Origin: Bacteroidota bacterium
GTDB taxonomy: Bacteria > Bacteroidota > Bacteroidia > Chitinophagales > Chitinophagaceae
Length of the DNA stretch: 64,000 nt
NCBI GenBank assembly: GCA_029558715.1
Contig: JAKQEA010000052.1
Location: forward strand, 1 to 64,000
Direction of reading: 5' to 3'
Below the pieces are notes generated by a model, which saw only the letters and a list, made by a program, of their open reading frames with translations, did no database searches and was not told where the DNA came from. A program made the translations under genes and the position numbers. Numbering within the stretch: the first letter of the stretch is position 1; every line of letters begins with the position of its first letter. Positions 54,475-61,853 of the stretch are shown here, piece after piece.

Positions 54475-56172
54475 ATGGCAATATGGAAATCATACAAGAT
54501 ATCGGATGTAATCAATGAAATTGAAGAGGAAAAATTTGTTCTTCCTGTTATACAGCGTCGCCTGGTGTGGGATGAAGACAAAATGGAATTGCTATTTGAC
54601 ACATTACTGAAAGGAGATTCTTTTGGCGGCATTATGGTGATTGAAGAAGAAAAAGGAAGCAACCCTTTATTCAGCTACAGACCTTTTACGAAGGATGGCG
54701 GAATAATTAATTCACGACAGGTAGATACATTAACACAACTTCAAAATTTTGTAATTGACGGCCAGCAAAGGCTTCAATCATTTTATATCGGGCTAAAGGG
54801 TAGTATAAATGGAAAGGTATTATACTTTGACCTGTTCAGTGATTATAATACAGAGTATGAATTTAAATTTGAAATTGAGGAAAGTAAACTCCCAAAACAC
54901 TCCAAAGGCAATGAAGACAGGACTATACCGGAGCACAACTGGTATCTTGTAAGCTCATTGTTGAAAAGACTGAAAGGTACAAATGATGAAGACCAGGTGG
55001 CAGATGAGATTATTAAGACGCAAAACATACAAGATGGTATTCAGAAAAAACATATAGAAAAAAACGTCAAGGCTTTTTATAAAAACACATTAACGGCCGA
55101 CTGTCTTGGAATTTCCAAAGTATCAGTGAATAAATCTTTTGACAAGGTTGCTAATAAGCAAAGAATAGTTGAATTGTTCAGAAGATTAAATGATGGAGGC
55201 ACTAAGCTCTCTGCCTTTGACCTGGTAGCCTCTGTACTCAAAGGGTTTGAATGGGAAATGGAAGGTTTTCTGGAAGAAACACTAAAGAGCTACGAGGAAA
55301 TCGGACTAACACAAGACAACCTTATCAAACTTATTTTTTTGCTGCAGGATAACCATAAAAAGGAAATGGCTGCTATTGAAGCCGCAGATGCCCAATTTGC
55401 GATTCAAAACAGGGAAAGAATTAAAATAACGTTGAAATGCCTGAAGGAATTTCTAATCAATGCTAACTTATATAATTACTACAAAGATGGCAACCGTTCA
55501 TTCATTCCATTGTTCTTTATTGCTTACCATCTTTTTCATAAGGAAATAAATAATGCAGAGCTGGAAAGTTTCTTTAACGATTTTGATGCTAAGAATGCTG
55601 AACATCCAAGAATGGAGAAATGGATGTATCACTCGTTGGTAAATGGTGTTTTTAAAAGTAAAGGGGCAGGTTGGATTCCCTATAAAACAGGCATCAGGAA
55701 AATCCTGGATAAAATCCAACAATTTAAAAATAAAGAGTTCCCGGTTGAAGAATTATTTCAGGTCTATGCGAATCACCCGATAACATTCACCAAAGCATAT
55801 ACTACAGCCAACCTTGATGAGTTGGAAAGCTCATTTCTTTATTACATGATTTATGATAGGGGGCAAACCATCAGGATAAATGATATAGACCACATTATGC
55901 CCAAATCAATTTTGGAAGATTTAAAGATTGATGCATCTAAGATTAATAGCATTAAGAATTTTCAACTAATTGATTTCAGTACCAACCGGGGATTGAAAAA
56001 TGCAAGCCCGTTTAAGGATTGGATAACTAACCATGTTGCCAACAAAGCTGCTTTTGTTAAGCGTCATCTTATTCCTTCGGACGAAACACTCTGGACTGAA
56101 GACAAGTTTGAAGGCTTTACTTCAGAAAGGGCACAATTGATATTGGATTGTATAGTGAAATATTTGAAGTAG
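54475..56172 (+). CDS. DUF262 / HNH-like protein (GmrSD-related restriction factor)
   Basis: 565 residues. The N-terminal DUF262 (ParB/sulfiredoxin-like) domain has VLPVIQRRLVWDEDKMELLF and the NTP-binding motif FVIDGQQRLQSF (D95-R99). ELFRRLNDGGTKLSAFDLVA is the usual second DUF262 segment. The C-terminal nuclease-like part has INDIDHIMPKSIL (D472, H473) and STNRGLKNASPFKDW, the DHI.PK...N pattern of DUF1524/HNH domains. This is the layout of GmrSD-type modification-dependent restriction enzymes and relatives. It overlaps the small downstream gene by 25 bases. A defence role is inferred from family and context. Confidence 0.75.
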   Translation: MAIWKSYKISDVINEIEEEKFVLPVIQRRLVWDEDKMELLFDTLLKGDSFGGIMVIEEEKGSNPLFSYRPFTKDGGIINSRQVDTLTQLQNFVIDGQQRLQSFYIGLKGSINGKVLYFDLFSDYNTEYEFKFEIEESKLPKHSKGNEDRTIPEHNWYLVSSLLKRLKGTNDEDQVADEIIKTQNIQDGIQKKHIEKNVKAFYKNTLTADCLGISKVSVNKSFDKVANKQRIVELFRRLNDGGTKLSAFDLVASVLKGFEWEMEGFLEETLKSYEEIGLTQDNLIKLIFLLQDNHKKEMAAIEAADAQFAIQNRERIKITLKCLKEFLINANLYNYYKDGNRSFIPLFFIAYHLFHKEINNAELESFFNDFDAKNAEHPRMEKWMYHSLVNGVFKSKGAGWIPYKTGIRKILDKIQQFKNKEFPVEELFQVYANHPITFTKAYTTANLDELESSFLYYMIYDRGQTIRINDIDHIMPKSILEDLKIDASKINSIKNFQLIDFSTNRGLKNASPFKDWITNHVANKAAFVKRHLIPSDETLWTEDKFEGFTSERAQLILDCIVKYLK

Positions 56173-56690
56173 CATTTATATACTCTATAAAAGATGATGT
56201 GGGTTTGGAAGGCATCATTTGTAAAGCACAAAACTCTTCAATAAAATCAATCTCATTAAGTATGAAAGATGGGGTATTTAAAAAACTTGTTCACTTCGCA
56301 GAAGGATATTCCATCGTAAATTCCGGCAAACAGCTTGCCAAAGGATATAAGCCTGATACAGTATTGCAAAATCAAAATGAATATATAATCATGGAGTGTG
56401 ATACCGGCACAAGCAGAAAAGGTTATTTAGGTGCAATGTTGAAGGCAAGTAAGTTTTTGACGATGGAGAAGCAGGGAATATTCATTCTTGTGATTAAGGA
56501 AAAGCCAAATACCACAGTAAAACAAATTGCAGAACATCTCAGGGAGTATTTGGTATGGATAAAAACCCTAACAAACCTACGATTGATTTACCTGATTGAA
56601 ACAACGAAATATTGCCCGGATAATGAGCCTGTCAAGATTTTAAGTACAGAATTTTTAAGAGATGCTATTGCAATTGCTGGAGGTGCTTAA
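56148..56690 (+). CDS. Unrecognised small partner of the DUF262 protein
   Basis: Up to 180 residues; the frame starts at a TTG inside the 3' end of the DUF262 gene, and the true start may be that TTG or the GTG about 50 bases later. The centre reads YKPDTVLQNQNEYIIMECDT and GTSRKGYLGAMLKASKFL. PD followed about ten residues later by ExD in a hydrophobic strand looks like a PD-(D/E)xK core with the lysine replaced or shifted. IFILVIKEKPNTT and RLIYLIETTKY give further strands. The 25-base overlap suggests translational coupling with the DUF262 protein. Function unknown. Confidence 0.6.
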   Translation: MYSEIFEVAFIYSIKDDVGLEGIICKAQNSSIKSISLSMKDGVFKKLVHFAEGYSIVNSGKQLAKGYKPDTVLQNQNEYIIMECDTGTSRKGYLGAMLKASKFLTMEKQGIFILVIKEKPNTTVKQIAEHLREYLVWIKTLTNLRLIYLIETTKYCPDNEPVKILSTEFLRDAIAIAGGA

Positions 56691-57913
56691 AAATATGTAC
56701 TCACCCCAAACTGAAACCCGGCAAGCTTTGCAGGAGGGTTGCCTAAAATATCTTTCTGCCAGTTGTAACGGTAGTTTAAACGGATTACAGTCTGCGCCGT
56801 TGGCCTCCAGCTTATTGCAGGAACAATTGAAAACACATCATCAGAAATATTACTGCCTGTTGATTTGAATATGCCTTTATTCCAATCAACATATTCCACT
56901 CTAAATGCTGCATTAACTACTGATTTATCAAATCCAAATAGTGGCTTTTTGAAAACGGGTTGAACAAAATCAATAAAACCACCCTGCTGCTTTCTTCCGA
57001 ATTGTTCTGTATAAGTTTCCGGTACATCTACCTTTATCCATGCCCATTCAGCATTAATGTAAGTATTGAGTGTAGGAACTGTTGTATTAAAGTCTACTGC
57101 GTACACATTTACCTTTCGCTTTTTATCCAGCACTAATCCATCGTCTTCATATTTGTTATATATGCCGCCCATATAAGACAATCCCAACTCACCGATGTGT
57201 CTGTTTCGCACCGCAACCTTACCGGTGAACAAAGGACTTCCGTTAAAGCTTTCCTCAAACCTGTCTTTGTTTTCTTTGCTTGCAGGGAGAAAAGTTTTGT
57301 TTTCGGCATTGTCAATAATTTTATCATCAAAGCCATTTGTTAAATAAGCTTCATAAGCGTACACCCAATCTTTTTTATATTTTTTTCCAAAGACACCGAA
57401 GCCAACATTACTCCAGGTGGCCAGCAGCATTTGCGTAGCAGAAATAGGTCTGTCAACAAATTCCCATTTCGGGCCGTCATGGTTTTGATTGAACGCCCCG
57501 ATTGGATTCATAACAATACCTCCCCGCAGGTTCAGCAATGGAGCAAACTCAAAGTCAACAGATGCAAATTCAATATTAATCTCCTTCGTGCCATCTTCAA
57601 ATTCTATTTCACTCAGAAATTTTATCCGCTTAGCAATGGAAGAAGATACAAAAAGGGTTAATCTGCGCATTTGAAACTGGTGACCTTCTGTTATGCCATC
57701 TTCCTGTAAGTATTGATAGTTTGCTTCTGCGTAACCACCTAAGGCCACAGGCAGTTTTCCCAACTGCATAAAAGGCCGGTTATACACAGCATCCATATTA
57801 AGTAGCATACCTGATGTATCTTTTGCCGTTTTACGCAGCAATACGGGGTCTATCTGCGAATAACTTGCAGAGGATGCAAGAGTAAAGAATAAGGCTATGA
57901 ATATTTTTCTCAT
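56687..57913 (-). CDS. Outer-membrane porin (OprO/OprP-like)
   Basis: 408 residues. Signal peptide at 1-19 (KIFIALFFTLASSASYSQ). The mature protein is a chain of amphipathic strands (LGGYAEANYQYLQEDG, FQMRRLTLFVSSSIAKRIKF) ending in an aromatic C-terminal residue (FQFGVSTYF), as expected for an outer-membrane barrel. Its start overlaps the Rieske gene stop by four bases. With the Rieske and di-heme genes it forms a DtxR-adjacent group, so uptake of a metal or small anion is likely. The 3' end overlaps the converging partner gene of DUF262 by four bases. Confidence 0.8.
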   Translation of the reverse strand: MRKIFIALFFTLASSASYSQIDPVLLRKTAKDTSGMLLNMDAVYNRPFMQLGKLPVALGGYAEANYQYLQEDGITEGHQFQMRRLTLFVSSSIAKRIKFLSEIEFEDGTKEINIEFASVDFEFAPLLNLRGGIVMNPIGAFNQNHDGPKWEFVDRPISATQMLLATWSNVGFGVFGKKYKKDWVYAYEAYLTNGFDDKIIDNAENKTFLPASKENKDRFEESFNGSPLFTGKVAVRNRHIGELGLSYMGGIYNKYEDDGLVLDKKRKVNVYAVDFNTTVPTLNTYINAEWAWIKVDVPETYTEQFGRKQQGGFIDFVQPVFKKPLFGFDKSVVNAAFRVEYVDWNKGIFKSTGSNISDDVFSIVPAISWRPTAQTVIRLNYRYNWQKDILGNPPAKLAGFQFGVSTYF

Positions 57914-58350
57914 ACTTTTCGCAGGTCAATAAATAGTTGATGATTGTTTACTATTACAGGAAAGGTTCTTAAATCCCTGTCAGCGGGTCCATTGGTAACA
58001 TGTCCTCTGTTGTTGTATTCGCTGCCATGTGCAGGGCATTGTAAGTAATCTCCTGCAACGTTTAGTTCCGCACCCTGGTGGGCACATTGCATCCATAATG
58101 CAGAATAATCGGTTTCACTGAATCTGTAAACACAAACCGGGAAAAGCAGTTCTTCGTTGCGTACAATGATATACAAGCGGTATTTTTCCTTTTCGTTCGT
58201 TTCAAATTCTTTTGCATCTATAAGCAAGCCATCCTTTGTAAGCCTGCCTGTTGTAAACCGTGTAGCACTACAGGAGCTGAGCAGCCCGGAGATAGCCGTA
58301 GCACCCAAACAAGCACCACAGGATTTTAGTATAAATTCTTTTCTGTTCAT
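57910..58350 (-). CDS. Rieske [2Fe-2S] lipoprotein
   Basis: 146 residues. The N-terminal signal has RKEFILKSCGACLGATAISG and a possible lipobox LSSC (Cys27). The Rieske cluster ligands are C89 and H91 (QCAHQGAEL) and C105 and H108 (LQCPAHGSEY), and all are present. GPADRDLRTFPV follows as in ferredoxin-like Rieske proteins. It should be a periplasmic or membrane-attached electron carrier. Coupled to the porin gene and next to a di-heme protein, it suggests a redox step in metal acquisition. Confidence 0.85.
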   Translation of the reverse strand: MNRKEFILKSCGACLGATAISGLLSSCSATRFTTGRLTKDGLLIDAKEFETNEKEKYRLYIIVRNEELLFPVCVYRFSETDYSALWMQCAHQGAELNVAGDYLQCPAHGSEYNNRGHVTNGPADRDLRTFPVIVNNHQLFIDLRKV

Positions 58351-58383
58351 TTTCTATTAGCATCAATAAGTATTATAACAAAT

Positions 58384-58493
58384 CCAGACATTAAACTCTT
58401 TTCAGTTCTGCTGTTTTAAAAAAAAGTACAGCAGACTTACTAAAGTACAAGAGTGCGACGCAACGAAAGCTTAATAGCAGTACAAATGTCTGG
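58384..58493. repeat. Nested inverted repeat with REP-like core
   Basis: CCAGACATT (58384-58392) pairs with AATGTCTGG (58485-58493), ACTCTT (58395-58400) with AAGAGT (58449-58454), and CTGCTG (58408-58413) with CAGCAG (58429-58434). The sequence TGCGACGCAACGA at 58454-58466 repeats, inverted, the 29472-29484 site. It occupies the 156-base gap between the di-heme and Rieske genes. Confidence 0.5.
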
Positions 58494-58506
58494 CCCATCA
58501 TCACTT

Positions 58507-59703
58507 TTATAACGAATCTAAAAACTTAATCAGTTTTTGTTTTTCTACGGATGAGAGTTGCTGAAAATTGTTTTTACTACGCTGCCCTTCTCCGCCATGC
58601 AGGTTAATCGCTTCTATAATGCTTTTTGCCCGTCCATCATGCATCAGAAAATATTGCCCTCCCTGTGAATTTGGAGAAAGGCCCAAACCCCATAGTGGTG
58701 GCGTTCTCCATTCAAATGTTTTGGCGCTTCCTTCGGTATATCCATCATCTAAACCCGGCCCCATATCATGCAGCAATAAATCGGTGTAAGGTTGAAATGT
58801 TTTATTGGACAAAGCGGTGATAGAAGAAAAACCCGTTTTCAATGTTTGCTTATGGCAGCTTTCGCAACCGGATTGGATAAATAAATTTTTACCCGCTATC
58901 ACATCCGCATCATTCTGGCGACGCTGAATCGGTGCCTTTAATGTTTGCAGATAGAATACCACATTATGCACTGTGAGGTCGGAAACTTCGGGGTCAATGT
59001 TCTGACCGGTATAAACATCCTTTGGTTCAAAAGTAGAAGTGATACCTATATCCTGGTTGTAGGCATTTACGGTTTGATGCAGCAAATTATAAGCCGCAGC
59101 TTTTTTACCGAAACGATGAATGTATTTACCATTTCGGGGAATGGCATTAGCATAAGGGTTGATGAACGATGGCAGGTATTCATAATTAGGTACACCTGAA
59201 ATACCATCACCATCTGCATCATTGGGGTCAGCCATTGCCAGCATATCAGCATCGCTTACCAATTCCAAAAAACCTAAACCGGTATTAGCAGGTGGGGTGA
59301 ACCTTGAGAAGGTCGCACCTGCTGGAATCGTTTCAGGCGTATAGCCTGGTATAGCCCTGTTCTGTAATTGCGGTCCTCCCAAATGGATGAACTGATTGCC
59401 GGTGCTGTCTGTTTGTCCAAACCTTGTAAGTGTGGTGAAGGGGTGGCCCTTGCCATCGCCAGCATGACAACTTCCGCAACTGGTAGCAACAAAGATGGAA
59501 CCTAAACCGGTTTGCGAAGTAAATATCTCGTCATTAAAGGCCACATCACCTGCAAGAAAACGCCTGTTCTGTTCGTAACTGAGGCCTTCCACCGGTCCAT
59601 CCAGCAGTTCCTCATCTGGCGGGGCTTGTGGCAGCATTTTTTCGCAGGCAATGAGCCCGGTAATTACCAAAACAATCAGGAATATAATCTTAAACTTTTG
59701 CAT
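58507..59703 (-). CDS. Di-heme cytochrome c oxidoreductase-like lipoprotein (DUF1111)
   Basis: 398 residues. The lipoprotein signal has lipobox LIAC (Cys20). Two haem c sites are present: CGSCH (76-80) and CESCH (about 280-284). RNGKYIHRFGKKAAAYNLLH then GPGLDDGYTEGSAKTFEWRT and PPLWGLGLSPNSQGGQYFLM match DUF1111 proteins, often labelled thiol oxidoreductases. In Bacteroidota these sit near imelysin and porin genes in iron-related clusters. It is divergent from dtxR, with a DtxR-like operator between them, so metal-regulated expression is expected. Confidence 0.85.
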   Translation of the reverse strand: MQKFKIIFLIVLVITGLIACEKMLPQAPPDEELLDGPVEGLSYEQNRRFLAGDVAFNDEIFTSQTGLGSIFVATSCGSCHAGDGKGHPFTTLTRFGQTDSTGNQFIHLGGPQLQNRAIPGYTPETIPAGATFSRFTPPANTGLGFLELVSDADMLAMADPNDADGDGISGVPNYEYLPSFINPYANAIPRNGKYIHRFGKKAAAYNLLHQTVNAYNQDIGITSTFEPKDVYTGQNIDPEVSDLTVHNVVFYLQTLKAPIQRRQNDADVIAGKNLFIQSGCESCHKQTLKTGFSSITALSNKTFQPYTDLLLHDMGPGLDDGYTEGSAKTFEWRTPPLWGLGLSPNSQGGQYFLMHDGRAKSIIEAINLHGGEGQRSKNNFQQLSSVEKQKLIKFLDSL

Positions 59704-59744
59704 AGAGGCGGGTAAAAGTAAATAATTAGAGCCATATAATAATA

Positions 59745-59764
59745 TAATTAGGCTAATCTAATTA
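59745..59764. promoter_or_regulatory. DtxR/MntR-type operator
   Basis: TAATTAG-gctaat-CTAATTA is a perfect 7-base inverted repeat; its core TTAGGCTAATCTAA closely resembles the TTAGG-TAGCCTAA type boxes bound by DtxR/IdeR/MntR proteins. It lies in the 107-base gap between the divergent dtxR and di-heme genes and could control both. Confidence 0.65.
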
Positions 59765-59810
59765 AATATTTCTGTGGCTTTAGCTATCTTACAGCAAAAT
59801 TGTTTGTACC

Positions 59811-60464
59811 GTGCATTCTTTTACTGAAGAAAACTATCTGAAAGCCATTTATAAATTACAGGAAACCAATGGTGAAGTAGTAGCCACCTCGGCGCTGGCC
59901 CAGGTTATGGGGGTGCATGCCCCATCTGTGACAGACATGCTTAAAAGGATGGCTCAAAAAAAGTTGGTAGGCTATCAAAAGTCGAAAGGCGTAAAACTGA
60001 CTGAAAAAGGAAAGCAGGTGGCGGTTGGTATTATTCGTAACCACAGGCTTTGGGAAGTATTTCTTGTAGATAAATTAGGCTACCGTTGGGATGAAGTGCA
60101 TGATATGGCGGAACAACTGGAGCACATACAAGGTGAAGATTTGGTAAACAGGCTGGATAAATTTTTAGGATTTCCCAAAGCAGATCCTCATGGCGACCCG
60201 ATACCGGATGCGAAAGGAGTGTTGCCAAAATCCAAATCGGTTTTGCTATCCACTTTGAAAGCCGGTGATACCGGAACTTTCACAGGTGTAACGGACCATA
60301 CTGCAGCATTTTTGAATTATCTTGATAAAACAGGAATAGCATTGGGTGACAGCATTAAGGTAAAAGCCATTGAAGAATATGACCAGACATATATCCTGCA
60401 ATTAAAAGGCAAAAAAGACGTAACTGTAAGTTTTAAAGTAGCTAATAGTATATTGATGAGCTGA
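59811..60464 (+). CDS. DtxR/MntR-family metal-dependent repressor
   Basis: 217 residues; the start is a GTG at 59811, giving MHSFTEENYLKAIYKLQ as usual for the family. The winged HTH is ATSALAQVMGVHAPSVTDML KRM, followed by KLVGYQKSKGVKLTEKG. The metal/dimer domain has RNHRLWEVFLVDKLGYRWDE and VHDMAEQLEHI, with the conserved His and Glu residues. A C-terminal FeoA/SH3-like domain (KAGDTGTFTGVTDH ... ALGDSIKVKAIEEYDQTY) is present. It should sense Fe(II) or Mn(II) and repress its own gene and the divergent redox/porin genes. Confidence 0.9.
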   Translation: MHSFTEENYLKAIYKLQETNGEVVATSALAQVMGVHAPSVTDMLKRMAQKKLVGYQKSKGVKLTEKGKQVAVGIIRNHRLWEVFLVDKLGYRWDEVHDMAEQLEHIQGEDLVNRLDKFLGFPKADPHGDPIPDAKGVLPKSKSVLLSTLKAGDTGTFTGVTDHTAAFLNYLDKTGIALGDSIKVKAIEEYDQTYILQLKGKKDVTVSFKVANSILMS

Positions 60465-60503
60465 ATATTAAATTGAAAATACCTTTCTTCAATTTAATGC
60501 CAC

Positions 60504-60725
60504 TCAGTTTTTCGAGCAGCAAGACATATTCATCTGAATTGGCGGGCACTTTGCTGTACCATAACTGCAAAATACACAACAATCTCCCTCTTTGGGCTTT
60601 AGTATGGATTCGCAATTTATACACTTATAGAAATATTGACAAGCATCTACAGGCATTGTTTCTTCTTTCTGAAAGCTGCAATGAGGGCAAGTGATAGTTG
60701 ATTGTAAAATGATTGTTTTCTCCAT
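60504..60725 (-). CDS. Small GDCCVxC-domain zinc-ribbon-like protein
   Basis: 73 residues with four cysteine pairs: CPHC near 13-16, CINC near 35-38, the family signature GDCCVFCSYGTAKCPPIQ (47-64), and a terminal CC. The GDCCVxC family sits in mercury and heavy-metal resistance operons and probably binds metal. It follows merTP by five bases and is the last gene of arsR-merTP-GDCCVxC. Confidence 0.85.
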   Translation of the reverse strand: MEKTIILQSTITCPHCSFQKEETMPVDACQYFYKCINCESILKPKEGDCCVFCSYGTAKCPPIQMNMSCCSKN

Positions 60726-60730
60726 AGCAT

Positions 60731-61423
60731 TTACTCTTTTTTACAACAAGACTTTGTTTCATTAGTACAGGTTGAATCTTCTGTAACACACATGTTGGTA
60801 GTATCACCAATAAAGTCATGGCTTTTTACTTTGTATCCTGTTTTTTTAATGGCCGATTCAATTGTTTTTATGTCAACTGTTGATTTGTCAAATGTTATTA
60901 AGCTGCTTCTGGTGGTGTACGAAGTTTTATAAGCCAAAACACCATTCACTTTGGAAAGTTGATTATTAACATGTTCTTCGCAACCCTCACAAGTCATGCC
61001 CTGAATGGTAAACTTTACCTGTTGCTTGTTATTTACTATTGCAATAGAGGCTGCCTGAACTTTTGGATTTCGATAAAACATCTTTGCGTATAAAGGAAAT
61101 GTCATCATCAGAACAGCAAATACTGTTACAATTGCCAAAAAGGTTCTGGATTGAAGAAAGGATGGCTTCTTTGCTGTCTCGCAATTGCAATCCGGATTAT
61201 TTGATTTTGCAGGTCGCAATTTAATATACCAGGCTAACGCCAATACAGCAACAGATAAGCCTACTAAATAAGGTCTTGCCGGTTCAATCCATGAGAAGTT
61301 TGCTGCTATGCTGCTGCTACCCGCAAGTAAAGCAACCACCGGTGTGATACAACAAAGCGAAGCTGCAATAGCGGCAAATAACCCTGCACCAGAATAAGTG
61401 CTTGATGATTTTAAGTTTATCAT
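60731..61423 (-). CDS. merTP: Mercuric transport fusion protein MerTP
   Basis: 230 residues. The MerT part has three membrane helices (about 13-40, 50-68, 94-116) and the vicinal cysteines C24-C25 (ASLCCITPVVALL), with a second pair C79 and C81. The MerP/HMA part (from about 132) has QVKFTIQGMTCEGCEEHV with C145 and C148. It passes Hg(II) or a similar soft metal inward across the membrane. No mercuric reductase gene is seen in the window. It overlaps arsR by four bases. Confidence 0.85.
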   Translation of the reverse strand: MINLKSSSTYSGAGLFAAIAASLCCITPVVALLAGSSSIAANFSWIEPARPYLVGLSVAVLALAWYIKLRPAKSNNPDCNCETAKKPSFLQSRTFLAIVTVFAVLMMTFPLYAKMFYRNPKVQAASIAIVNNKQQVKFTIQGMTCEGCEEHVNNQLSKVNGVLAYKTSYTTRSSLITFDKSTVDIKTIESAIKKTGYKVKSHDFIGDTTNMCVTEDSTCTNETKSCCKKE

Positions 61424-61797
61424 ACCGTTTCCAGTTTTTGAGTTTGCTGGTTGATATGTTTGAAGAAAGGTTTCAAAATTTTGAGGTTCTCTTGTGTAAG
61501 AGAGTAGTAAATGGTTTGGCCTTCTTTTCTTGTCTCTACAATATTGCCGTCCTTTAATTTCCTAAGATGCTGCGAAACTGCCGGAATTGTCATGCCTAAG
61601 ATATCTGCAAGGTCGCAGGGACATAGTTCACTTTCTTCTTCCAATAAATAAACAATTTTCAGCCTCACCTCATTACCTGCCAAAGCAAGTATATTGGAAA
61701 GGATTGCAAAAGATTTTTGAGATGTTTTTAATTTTGCCTTACAACTCTTTATCTGTTCCCTGTCAGCATATAATCGAATGCAGGTATTTTCAATCAT
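61420..61797 (-). CDS. arsR: ArsR/SmtB-family metal-sensing repressor
   Basis: 125 residues. The metal site ELCPCDLADILGMT has the CxC pair typical of ArsR/CadC sensors in helix alpha3. The recognition helix is IPAVSQHLRKLKDGNIVETR and the wing KEGQTIYYSL. An upstream Cys (IENTCIRLY) may also bind metal. It heads the merTP operon, with a perfect promoter and operator directly before the ATG. It should dissociate from DNA on binding Hg, Cd, Pb or As ions; which one is not decided. Confidence 0.9.
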   Translation of the reverse strand: MIENTCIRLYADREQIKSCKAKLKTSQKSFAILSNILALAGNEVRLKIVYLLEEESELCPCDLADILGMTIPAVSQHLRKLKDGNIVETRKEGQTIYYSLTQENLKILKPFFKHINQQTQKLETV

Positions 61798-61801
61798 CCA
61801 G

Positions 61802-61842
61802 CAAATATAGGCTAATTCAGTATTTAAGCAAATACTTAAATA
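61802..61842 (-). promoter_or_regulatory. arsR promoter with overlapping ArsR-type operator
   Basis: Minus strand TTG (61831-61829), exactly 19 bases, then TATATTTG (61809-61802): a perfect Bacteroidota promoter. The -7 box ends four bases before the ATG, so the message is probably leaderless. The -33 element lies inside the perfect inverted repeat TATTTAAG-caaata-CTTAAATA (61821-61842), a fitting ArsR operator that would block RNA polymerase. Confidence 0.75.
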
Positions 61843-61853
61843 TAGTCGGGCTC

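Noticed and set aside
60504-61842. A complete mercury-resistance operon
   Set aside because: No MerA reductase or MerB lyase gene is present and the regulator is ArsR-type, not MerR; the metal remains undecided.
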